5,636 bases of DNA from an uncultured Eubacteriales bacterium (GCA_900542245.1 UQMQ01000136.1:1-5636); one strand, 5' to 3'. Numbered from the stretch's first letter, positions 1 through 5,636 are shown. Notes: generated from the letters alone by a model not told the origin. Numbers and translations are program-made.

Positions 1-97
1 AGATTTCTATGCGCACATGGCGCTCACCCATGAGCGCCACTTCGCAAGGTGCTTTTGTCGTTATTCCGGAAATATCGGAACGATATTTCCGGAATAA
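1..97. repeat. Structured intergenic repeat, copy A (5' end cut by window start)
   Basis: This is the left copy of a repeat also found at 3016-3141 and 5548-5636, all in the same orientation. Bases 1-62 are identical to 5575-5636. Visible structures are a 9-bp hairpin (TGGCGCTCA, loop CCCA, TGAGCGCCA) at about 19-40 and a perfect 17-bp hairpin at 61-77/81-97 with loop GAA (arm TTATTCCGGAAATATCG). The first 27 bases of the element, seen in the other copies, would lie left of the window. It sits just beyond the terminator of the DHHW gene. No open reading frame is convincing in it. It could be a non-autonomous mobile element or a structured RNA/DNA element; no transposase is present in the window. 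Confidence 0.9.
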
Positions 98-98
98 T

Positions 99-146
99 AA
101 AAAATCTGTACCATTATCCCTCATGGAATGCGGTACAGATTTTTTT
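99..146. terminator. Bidirectional rho-independent terminator
   Basis: Bases 99-112 pair perfectly with 132-145: an 8-bp core TCTGTACC/GGTACAGA flanked by an A6/T6 tract, with a 19-base loop. Read on the minus strand, the stem is followed by six T and lies 25 bases after the TAA of the DHHW gene, so it should end the minus-strand operon. Read on the plus strand, the stem is followed by seven T, so it would also stop transcription coming from the left. One base separates it from the 17-bp hairpin of repeat copy A. Confidence 0.88.
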
Positions 147-170
147 ATCTGTTACGCTCTGCCTTATTTA

Positions 171-1436
171 TTATTTAATCAGTGATTTGGACAAATGCAG
201 CTTTTCCCCCGCGAAGTTGTCGATGCCGTAGAGCACCAGCACTTCATCGTAATCCTCAGCCAGCTCTGTCACGCTGCCGCGGTAATAGCGGCTGTCGATC
301 ATCGTGATCCTGCTGTAATCGCCGAGCAGGTACGGTACGAAGGAGTTCGCGAAAGAATCCTTGAGGATCAGCAGACTGCCCTTACTGCTCGCCGTCTGCG
401 CTGCCTGTCCTGTCGTTTCCCCGATTTCAATATCTACCTTATCATAATTGCCGCCGAAATATACGGCGTATTTATCCTTTTTATCTAGATACTCGTTGAA
501 ATACAGAGAATCATAAGTCTCGCCGTTCAGACGCACTTGGTATTTTGCCGTCAGCGCCGCACCCGGCGTTTCCACGCTGTCCTTGGTCAGAGTCGGCAGC
601 AGCACCTTGGAGTACAGCGTGCCGTAAAAATCATCAGAAAGCACCGTCGGCGCGAGCTTTGCGTAAGGCGCCGCTGCCGGGATCATAACTCCGCCGCTCG
701 CAGTTTGCGATTCTTCGCCGTCGTCTACGCGCAGAGGATTTGAACCCCCGGCACGCGCCTGCAAAAATCCTGCGTAACCCAGATATGCACCGTAACCACT
801 CCAGTGATGGTCAGTACGGAAAAATACGCCGCCGTCCGCACTCTCGCGCGCCGCGCTGCCATCTGTGACCGCGGCTTGCATCGCGGCGCGCAGGTCAATC
901 AGACGTTCGCCGAGTGCATCCGCCGCGTCAGCGAATGCCCGATCCTCATCAAAACGCATCGCATGGCTCGGCAGATCTTGTTGATAGACATAAGCGGCTG
1001 TCGGCACCAGCATCGCATAGAGTTTGCTGCCGTTTTCTTCGCAGTGTGCTGCCAATGCTGCTGCCTCGCGTAGATTCTTTTGATAGCGTTCCCAGTCAAA
1101 GTCTGCCTCTGTCACGCGCTTAACCACCCTGCCATCCGCCGCCAGATACACACCGTTGATGTCACCGACACCCAGCGCAGCCTCGGTCATCGCCATGGCC
1201 CGTACCCAAAGACTGCGGCCGATGATCTGGTCGTTCAGATAGTCCTCAGCCTGCGTCTCAAAACGCCCGTTCAGAACATGATCCATCGTCAGCTTCGGCG
1301 CCGCCTGCAGATAGCGGTTCTCGTTCTCCGAAAACCCGACCTCCGGCGTCACCAAGGTTCCGATACATAAAAACGCCAAACATAGCACAGAGGTAATGAT
1401 CAAAATCCAGCTTCTTTTTTTCATGTTCATGTTCAT
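171..1436 (-). CDS. DHHW family protein (AlgJ/AlgX-like SGNH acyltransferase)
   Basis: Predicted membrane-anchored extracytoplasmic enzyme of 421 residues. A single N-terminal hydrophobic segment (about 9-29) follows a Lys/Arg pair. After it comes the family-typical region SENENRYL (36-43), then a DHHW motif (Asp209, His210, His211, Trp212) and, near the C-terminus, KDSFANS (359-365) with candidate nucleophile Ser361. By analogy with AlgX, where Asp-X-His and a distant Ser form the catalytic triad, Asp209, His211 and Ser361 are the likely triad; this is inference. Family members partner with MBOAT proteins to O-acylate extracellular polysaccharides, which fits the MBOAT gene 9 bases upstream. 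Three in-frame ATG codons are possible (residues 1, 3 and 5). The SD site is 3, 9 or 15 bases from them, so residue 3 (base 1430) may be the true start. The protein looks complete. The acyl group and acceptor glycan cannot be read from sequence. Confidence 0.9.
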   Translation of the reverse strand: MNMNMKKRSWILIITSVLCLAFLCIGTLVTPEVGFSENENRYLQAAPKLTMDHVLNGRFETQAEDYLNDQIIGRSLWVRAMAMTEAALGVGDINGVYLAADGRVVKRVTEADFDWERYQKNLREAAALAAHCEENGSKLYAMLVPTAAYVYQQDLPSHAMRFDEDRAFADAADALGERLIDLRAAMQAAVTDGSAARESADGGVFFRTDHHWSGYGAYLGYAGFLQARAGGSNPLRVDDGEESQTASGGVMIPAAAPYAKLAPTVLSDDFYGTLYSKVLLPTLTKDSVETPGAALTAKYQVRLNGETYDSLYFNEYLDKKDKYAVYFGGNYDKVDIEIGETTGQAAQTASSKGSLLILKDSFANSFVPYLLGDYSRITMIDSRYYRGSVTELAEDYDEVLVLYGIDNFAGEKLHLSKSLIK

Positions 1437-1438
1437 CT

Positions 1439-1446
1439 ACCTCCCC
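1439..1446 (-). promoter_or_regulatory. SD site of DHHW gene overlapping MBOAT stop codon
   Basis: On the minus strand the MBOAT stop TAG runs directly into GGGGAGGT, the final G of TAG being the first G of the SD site. This arrangement suggests translational coupling of the two genes. The spacing is 3 bases to the first ATG, 9 to the second and 15 to the third of a tandem ATGAACATGAACATG, so the second ATG is best placed. Confidence 0.75.
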
Positions 1447-2975
1447 TAAAATCTGAAATACAGGAACGGATTATAGGACCCGCTTACTAAAAATGCAATC
1501 GACAGGGCGAACACTGCCAGCAAAACCGCCGATTCCAGCACGCCTAGCAAACCCTCGCCGCCTCGCATCGCCGTAAGCCGCGCCGCGACACGTTTGCATA
1601 CGCATTTGACCAGCGGCGTGGAGCCGATCGCGCAAAAAATCAGCAGCCAGACGCGGCTCGTTGCCAGATACAGGAAGTTCTCATCCACTAACGCAGCAGC
1701 ACCGCCGAACATATGCGCGATATACGTCGCCATGCGCGAAAAATCCGTCAGTCCAAAGATGACCCAGCCGAGCACGATCAAAATCAGACTGTAAACATGC
1801 CCGACGAATGCCGGACATTTGTCCAGCGCCCGCAGCAGCCATAATTTCTCAATAATCAAAATCACGCCGAAATACACGCCCCATGCCACGAAGTTCCAGC
1901 TCGCGCCATGCCAAAGTCCGGTCAGCGCCCAAACGATTGCGATATTGAGGAGCTGCCGCGCGAGTCCCTTGCGGTTGCCGCCCAGCGGCACATAGACATA
2001 CTCCTTGAACCACGAGCTCAACGACATGTGCCAACGCCGCCAGAACTCGGTAATGCTGCGAGAAATGTACGGATAGTTGAAGTTTTCCAGATAATCAAAA
2101 CCGAAGATCTTGCCCAGACCGATTGCCATATCCGAATAACCAGAAAAATCAAAATAGATTTGGAACGTGAACGCCAGCGCACCGAGCCACGCCGTCGCGA
2201 AGCTGATCTGTTCGAGCTCCATCGCTGTAATCTCATTCCAGATGACATAGACCTGATTCGCCAGCAGCACCTTCTTGCCAAAGCCGATGATAAAGCGGCG
2301 AATGCCCTCCGCGATCTGCTCTACATTCGTCTTACGTCCGACCAGCATCACCGCCACGTCCGCGTAGCGCACGATCGGACCCGCGATCAGCTGCGGAAAC
2401 AGCGTCACGTAAGCCGCGAACGCGATGAAATCCCGCTGCGCAGGCACTTTCCCCCAGTAGACGTCGATGATATAGGACATCGTCTGGAAAGTATAGAACG
2501 AGATCCCGATCGGCAGCGCGATATGCAAAAGGCTCAGCTGTCCGCCAAGCAGCCCGTTGACCGTTCCGATCAAAAAGTCCGTATATTTAAAGAATCCGAG
2601 GATTGCCAGATTGCCGATCACGCAGAGCACCATCGCAAGCTTCGCGCGGCGCAAACGCTGTCTGCTGCTATTTTCATCGCTGCCCGCTACATCGTTCCTG
2701 CCTGCGGCTTCTGTCTCCGCAGCCCCTGCAAGCAGTGCCTCCTGCTCGTCTGCCTGCGCCCGCAGTCTCCCAATGACACGCCCAAATACATAGTTGAACA
2801 CGATCGAAAACGCCATGACCGCGATGTATTTCGGCTCACCCCAGCCGTAAAAAAGCAGGCTGGCAAGCAAAAGCCAAAGATTGCGTATCTTCAAAAAGCG
2901 CTCCGGAATCAAAAAATAGACTAAAACTGTAATCGGCAAAAATGCCATAAAAAACACTGAACTGCTAAAAACCAT
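1446..2975 (-). CDS. MBOAT family O-acyltransferase (AlgI/PatA/DltB-like)
   Basis: Polytopic membrane protein of 509 residues, typical length for bacterial AlgI-like MBOATs. The N-terminus MVFSSSVFF and C-terminus YNPFLYFRF match the usual family ends, which supports this start and shows the gene is intact. Visible motifs in order are LPIGISFYTFQ (154-164), FPQLIAGPIVR (193-203), FDFSGYSDMAIG (275-286), FWRRWHMSLSSWF (311-323, His316) and GLWHGASWNF (353-362, with the family's invariant His at 356). It likely moves an acyl (often acetyl) group from a cytoplasmic donor to the outer face, for use by the DHHW protein encoded next. A hydrophilic stretch of about 40 residues (70-110) sits between early membrane segments. 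The ribosome site is weak: GGAAGG lies 14 bases before ATG, so reading may depend on upstream genes or local RNA structure. The substrate is unknown. Confidence 0.95.
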   Translation of the reverse strand: MVFSSSVFFMAFLPITVLVYFLIPERFLKIRNLWLLLASLLFYGWGEPKYIAVMAFSIVFNYVFGRVIGRLRAQADEQEALLAGAAETEAAGRNDVAGSDENSSRQRLRRAKLAMVLCVIGNLAILGFFKYTDFLIGTVNGLLGGQLSLLHIALPIGISFYTFQTMSYIIDVYWGKVPAQRDFIAFAAYVTLFPQLIAGPIVRYADVAVMLVGRKTNVEQIAEGIRRFIIGFGKKVLLANQVYVIWNEITAMELEQISFATAWLGALAFTFQIYFDFSGYSDMAIGLGKIFGFDYLENFNYPYISRSITEFWRRWHMSLSSWFKEYVYVPLGGNRKGLARQLLNIAIVWALTGLWHGASWNFVAWGVYFGVILIIEKLWLLRALDKCPAFVGHVYSLILIVLGWVIFGLTDFSRMATYIAHMFGGAAALVDENFLYLATSRVWLLIFCAIGSTPLVKCVCKRVAARLTAMRGGEGLLGVLESAVLLAVFALSIAFLVSGSYNPFLYFRF

Positions 2976-3015
2976 GTTCGCTGCTACTGCCTTCCGTTAA
3001 AATTTTTTTCGTTGA

Positions 3016-3141
3016 GGACAAAAGTGTGCATAACGAAACCTGCGATTTCTATATGCACATGGCGCTCATCCGTCAGCGCCCCTCCGCAAGGTGCTTTTGT
3101 CGTTATTCCGGAAATATCGCTATGCGATATTTCCTACATAA
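3016..3141. repeat. Structured intergenic repeat, copy B (complete)
   Basis: This is the only copy fully inside the window. Its first 89 bases match 5548-5636 with 10 substitutions and no gaps (about 89%). Structures are: an outer 8-bp stem GACAAAAG (3017-3024) with CTTTTGTC (3094-3101); inside it TGTGCATA (3025-3032) with TATGCACA (3052-3059), and GGCGCT with AGCGCC (from about 3061); then GGAAATATCGC (3110-3120) with GCGATATTTCC (3124-3134), loop TAT. The outer TTAT/ATAA of the last hairpin still pairs across a 3-base mismatch, which takes the right edge to about 3141. That edge overlaps the last codons and TAG stop of the transglutaminase-like gene. The element fills most of the gap before the MBOAT gene. 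Neither strand shows a T tract after the last hairpin, so it is not a typical terminator. Confidence 0.9.
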
Positions 3142-4375
3142 TGAAATCATTGCTGTCCCAAACCTCTGCATCGCCGCCTGCCATCTCACCCCGCAGATCA
3201 GCACTGCTGTGATCAGCGCTGCTGTCCATGGCGTAATCCGCAGCATCGATGCTTCCTCCATCCTTCGGGTTGAAAGAGAGATCGCCGCTGCTCTCCGCGC
3301 CGTAATTAAGCTCGCCGAGGATTTCATCCAGCCGCGCGGTGACCTCCGGCGTCAGCGGGTCCGTCACAACATTTTCGTTATACTCGATGTTAAACTTATA
3401 AACAACCTGCCCCTGCAGCGCATATGCATTGTCAAAGTACAGATAACCGTCTCCGACCAGCATACCGTTTGCAATGTAATTCGCCACATCGCGGGTAAAG
3501 CCCTTGTTGTCCTTGAGCATAAAGGTCGCCACGCGCTCCCTGTTGTCGATTTTTTCGCGCAGTACCGCCGGAATCCCATAAAAATCATCCACGACAGCAG
3601 CGTTTGTATAAAGATAGCAGTACTTCGTACCGTTCGCTGCCGGGATCTGACTGTGATCCCAAGGCCAGGAGCCGTCATCCTTCATCGAATCCGGTACATT
3701 GAAATAGCTGTAGCTCGGTACACCGTTCGCAGAGCCGTCAAAGGTCACATCCACATGATACCAGTCCCCGTCCAGCTGCACGACATCCCACGCATGTTCG
3801 CCGTTCTCTGTCGAGTGAATGATCTTGCATGGAATCCCCAGCGCATCCATAAAAAGCTTGAACGTCGTCGTGTTGCCCACACAGATCGCGTTATGCGTGC
3901 GGAATACCCCATATGGCGTATGCGTTTCACTCTGCCCGTCCGTAATCGGATTCAGATTGTCGTTGTTATAAGAGATCCACTGCACCTGCCAGTCGTAGAT
4001 TGCCTTTTCCTTCTCATAATCCGTCATATCATCGGTAATGACCTCGCCGATGACCTCCACCAGCTTATCGTATACGAACAAATCCTTCGCATTCAGTTTG
4101 TCCGTATTGCCCGTCTTGTATGCCTCGATCACCGCAGAATCATCATAAATTTCATGTGCCTGTGTCTGCGATTCACCCAGAAGCTTGTTCATTTTTTGAA
4201 TCATGCCACTGCTCTGCGCAAACATGCCGACGATCAGCACAAGAATCAAAATCTGCAGCGCCAAGCCGCCCTTGCCTTTGCATTTTGCCCTCGTTTCCCG
4301 CTTCCAATCCGCAAGATGCGCCCGCACCATCCGTTTTCTCTCCGCAAAACTTATTTTTTCACCTTTGTCGATCAT
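3134..4375 (-). CDS. Membrane-anchored transglutaminase-like domain protein
   Basis: The protein has 413 residues. Residues 1-37 are strongly basic and probably cytoplasmic. Residues 38-55 form one membrane segment, and the rest should be outside the cell. The transglutaminase core is clear: candidate Cys165 in AICVGNTTTFKLF, His194 in GEHAWDVVQLDGDW, and Asp209 in YHVDVTFD, the usual order and spacing for the Cys-His-Asp triad. Bacterial members of this superfamily include peptidases as well as crosslinking enzymes, so the reaction is not fixed by sequence. From about residue 360 the tail is acidic, Ser/Gly/Asp-rich and probably disordered. The start is supported by AGGGGG with 8 bases of spacing. 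The stop codon lies within repeat copy B, so the extreme C-terminus may have been altered by that element. Its neighbours suggest a role at the cell surface near glycan modification. Confidence 0.88.
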   Translation of the reverse strand: MIDKGEKISFAERKRMVRAHLADWKRETRAKCKGKGGLALQILILVLIVGMFAQSSGMIQKMNKLLGESQTQAHEIYDDSAVIEAYKTGNTDKLNAKDLFVYDKLVEVIGEVITDDMTDYEKEKAIYDWQVQWISYNNDNLNPITDGQSETHTPYGVFRTHNAICVGNTTTFKLFMDALGIPCKIIHSTENGEHAWDVVQLDGDWYHVDVTFDGSANGVPSYSYFNVPDSMKDDGSWPWDHSQIPAANGTKYCYLYTNAAVVDDFYGIPAVLREKIDNRERVATFMLKDNKGFTRDVANYIANGMLVGDGYLYFDNAYALQGQVVYKFNIEYNENVVTDPLTPEVTARLDEILGELNYGAESSGDLSFNPKDGGSIDAADYAMDSSADHSSADLRGEMAGGDAEVWDSNDFIM

Positions 4376-4537
4376 TGCTTCGTCCCCCTGTCACTTTTTT
4401 GCCATCTGCCTTATTTCCCGAGAAATTTTTCCTGTTCGGTCTGCACAGGTATGCCGCAGACCATCCTCCCTTGCAAAAATCATCTTGACTGCACAGCAGA
4501 TTTTGCAGCAGCCATACGCGCTGAAGCTTTCAAACAC
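4376..4537 (-). other. Intercistronic gap with a weak hairpin
   Basis: These 162 bases separate the lipoprotein and transglutaminase-like genes. A 7-bp hairpin GGTCTGC/GCAGACC (4438-4444/4456-4462, loop 11) is present, but on the minus strand it is followed by GAACAGG, not a T run, so it is not a convincing terminator. I found no good -35/-10 pair. Read-through from the upstream gene is the simplest reading. The SD site of the next gene, AGGGGG, is at 4384-4389. Confidence 0.5.
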
Positions 4538-5167
4538 CTATGCTTCGTCGCCGCTTTCGCCGCTAATCGCGCCCCGCAGCGCTGCCTCGATCGTATCCGC
4601 ATCATCGCTGACGATCAGCGCTGCATAATTCTCCTGCACGACAACGCGCGCATTGTCCAGCTTGTAGACCTCCTCCGGCTTGTAGCCGTTGAATTGATTG
4701 CGCCGCTCTGTCACACGCGCCTCCAGCTTCTGTCTGGCGATCGAAACATCCTCGCTCTTTTTGAGGTGCAGCACCGAAACCTCGTCTGCCACGCCGCCGC
4801 TTGCTGTCTGCAGGACCGCGCCGTCGTCAATCATGTCAAACTGCACGCCGTAAAGCGTGTCAAAGCTGTCATCATAAGCATCTTCCCCGTAGCTGTACCA
4901 TTCGTCCAGCGTTCCATCGTCAGCCGCCTTGCTACAGGCCTTGACGATATCCACGCATTTCACCTGCGCCTGTGTGCCGCTGCCGCCGCACCCACTCAGA
5001 AGCCCCAGCGCCAGCAGCAGCACGCAAACAATCTGCAGCACCTGCCGCGGACGCGCCCCGGCGCCCTGCTTCGCAGCCCGCCCGGCCGCGACCGCTCTCA
5101 TCGGCATACCGCACGCCGCCCCAAAGCTTTCTCTGATTCGTTTTCGTTCTGTCCTGTCGTTTCTCAT
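4538..5167 (-). CDS. DUF4358 domain lipoprotein
   Basis: The protein has 209 residues. A hydrophobic segment (about 43-57) ends in a lipobox Leu57-Ser58-Gly59-Cys60 followed by Gly-Gly, so the mature protein would begin at lipid-modified Cys60 and sit on the outer face of the membrane. The mature part resembles DUF4358: LYGVQFDMIDDGAV (105-118), DEVSVLHLKKSEDV (128-141), a charged helix with ERRNQFNGYKPEE (154-166), then NARVVVQENYAALIVSDDAD (172-191). The family has no known enzymatic function, and I see no catalytic motif. The start is supported by AAAGGGGG with 8 bases of spacing. The 40-residue basic stretch before the signal segment is unusually long; Met21 or Met23 would shorten it but have only a weak upstream GGGGCGG. 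It is the first gene of the block. Confidence 0.85.
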   Translation of the reverse strand: MRNDRTERKRIRESFGAACGMPMRAVAAGRAAKQGAGARPRQVLQIVCVLLLALGLLSGCGGSGTQAQVKCVDIVKACSKAADDGTLDEWYSYGEDAYDDSFDTLYGVQFDMIDDGAVLQTASGGVADEVSVLHLKKSEDVSIARQKLEARVTERRNQFNGYKPEEVYKLDNARVVVQENYAALIVSDDADTIEAALRGAISGESGDEA

Positions 5168-5273
5168 GATGCAATCCCCCTTTGCTTCTGTGCTTTGTTG
5201 CCTTCATTCACCCCAGCACCCCTGCGCCTCGCTCATCCGCCTTGCACAAAGGCAAATATACGCGCTGCAAACC

Positions 5274-5370
5274 TCCTTTGGAAGCCGGCGGCTTGAAATT
5301 TCGATCCGTCCGGGCGTATCCGCGCTCGTCAACGGAAGGTACATTTATTCTACTATAATTCGCCAAAGGA
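5274..5370 (-). promoter_or_regulatory. Possible structured 5' leader with a masked SD-like site
   Basis: The leader of the lipoprotein gene contains a strong SD-like AAAGGAGGT (5271-5279, minus strand) that no convincing gene follows. An upstream TCCTTTGG (5363-5370) is perfectly complementary to CCAAAGGA (5274-5281) and would mask it. Inside the 81-base loop is a small hairpin AAGCC/GGCTT (5282-5286/5290-5294). This could be a leader-control structure or chance; no known riboswitch was recognised. Confidence 0.3.
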
Positions 5371-5384
5371 TTCTACTTAAAACT

Positions 5385-5413
5385 TGTATAGATTAGTCGT
5401 TTTTCCCTGCCAA
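5385..5413 (-). promoter_or_regulatory. Candidate sigma-70-type promoter for the operon
   Basis: The minus strand reads TTGGCA (5408-5413), a 17-base spacer, then TATACA (5385-5390), within an AT-rich stretch. The -35 box matches consensus at five of six positions and the -10 box at four of six, lacking the final T. A start near 5378 would give an untranslated leader of about 210 bases. Other -10-like strings occur nearby (for example TATAGT on the minus strand and TATAAT on the plus strand), so the choice is tentative. Confidence 0.35.
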
Positions 5414-5510
5414 AACCCTTAAAAAAACTTTAGAGAGCAGGAAACCTTTCGCGCCGCCGATTCGTCAAACACAGTGCGAAACAAAAACTGTTTTTACCCG
5501 TCCTCACTCG

Positions 5511-5534
5511 AAAAAGCAAGCTGCGCCACAGCTC
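5511..5534 (-). terminator. Weak possible terminator of a gene right of the window
   Basis: On the minus strand AGCTG-TGGCG-CAGCT (5533-5519) is followed by TGCTTTTT. The stem is only 5 bp plus one wobble pair, so termination is doubtful. It lies just downstream of repeat copy C for any transcript entering from the right. Confidence 0.25.
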
Positions 5535-5547
5535 TCCTTTCGTGCTC

Positions 5548-5636
5548 GGACAAAAGTGTGCATAACGAAATCAGAGATTTCTATGCGCACATGGCGCTCA
5601 CCCATGAGCGCCACTTCGCAAGGTGCTTTTGTCGTT
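5548..5636. repeat. Structured intergenic repeat, copy C (3' end cut by window end)
   Basis: These are the first 89 bases of the element, starting GGACAAAAG as in copy B. The outer stem GACAAAAG (5549-5556)/CTTTTGTC (5626-5633) is intact. The first inner hairpin has GAAATC-AGA-GATTTC at its tip and TGTGC/GCACA at its base. The second is the 9-bp TGGCGCTCA/TGAGCGCCA stem. The final AT-rich hairpin of the other copies would lie beyond the window. Bases 5575-5636 equal bases 1-62. The nearest gene starts about 380 bases to the left. Confidence 0.9.

Noticed and set aside
1908..2924. A 338-codon open frame on the plus strand
   Set aside because: It lies entirely opposite the MBOAT gene, which has all its family motifs. 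The composition (Arg/His/Gln-rich) is that of an antisense shadow.
3016..3141. Repeat considered as an integron attC site
   Set aside because: GTTATGC does not fit the GTTRRRY core, the units between copies are several-gene blocks, and no integrase is present.
4932..5207. A 91-codon minus-strand frame starting upstream of the lipoprotein gene
   Set aside because: It overlaps the lipoprotein coding sequence in another frame, is very Gly/Arg-rich, and lacks a well-placed ribosome site or recognisable domain.
3026..5296. A 756-codon open frame on the plus strand
   Set aside because: It runs antisense through two well-supported genes and their gap, has no domain I recognise, and is rich in Cys, His and Arg as expected of a shadow frame.
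5467..5495. Plus-strand hairpin ACAGT/ACTGT followed by T residues
   Set aside because: The stem is only 5 bp with an 11-base loop in A-rich sequence, and no plus-strand gene precedes it.
1..5636. Repeat copies considered as a CRISPR array
   Set aside because: The copies are about 126 bases long and roughly 2.4-2.9 kb apart with genes between; there are no regular spacers and no cas genes.

Overview
The window is a compact block of cell-envelope genes, all on the minus strand. It probably comes from a member of the Bacillota, most likely a gut-type Clostridia. This assignment is inference: it rests on strong GGAGG/GGGGG-type Shine-Dalgarno (SD) sites, a DUF4358 lipoprotein, a DHHW-family protein next to an MBOAT acyltransferase, and intermediate base composition. 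There is no rRNA or other marker to settle it.

Layout in the direction of transcription (right to left): a copy of a structured repeat (5548-5636, cut by the window end); a roughly 380-base leader/promoter region; a DUF4358 lipoprotein gene (5167-4538); a 162-base gap; a membrane-anchored transglutaminase-like gene (4375-3134); a second repeat copy that overlaps the end of that gene (3141-3016); an MBOAT O-acyltransferase gene (2975-1446); a DHHW/AlgJ-AlgX-like gene (1436-171) whose SD site overlaps the MBOAT stop codon; a strong bidirectional terminator (146-99); and a third repeat copy (97-1, cut by the window start). I see no convincing terminator between the genes, so one four-gene transcript ending at 99-146 is the simplest reading. 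Two units split at the central repeat are also possible.

How the genes may work together: MBOAT proteins of the AlgI/PatA type carry acyl groups across the membrane, and SGNH-like AlgJ/AlgX/PatB/DHHW proteins pass them to extracytoplasmic glycans. The other two genes also encode proteins predicted to act outside the membrane: a lipoprotein and a Cys-His-Asp transglutaminase fold. The block therefore looks like a surface-glycan acylation module with two accessory exported proteins. The glycan and the accessory roles are unknown.

The most unusual element is the repeat: about 126 bases, same orientation each time, intergenic, with several nested hairpins and two mutually exclusive pairings. The first 62 and last 62 bases of the window are identical, and joining them would make exactly one intact repeat. 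The window may therefore be a circular molecule or a contig clipped at a multi-copy repeat, and the left and right copies may not be independent loci.
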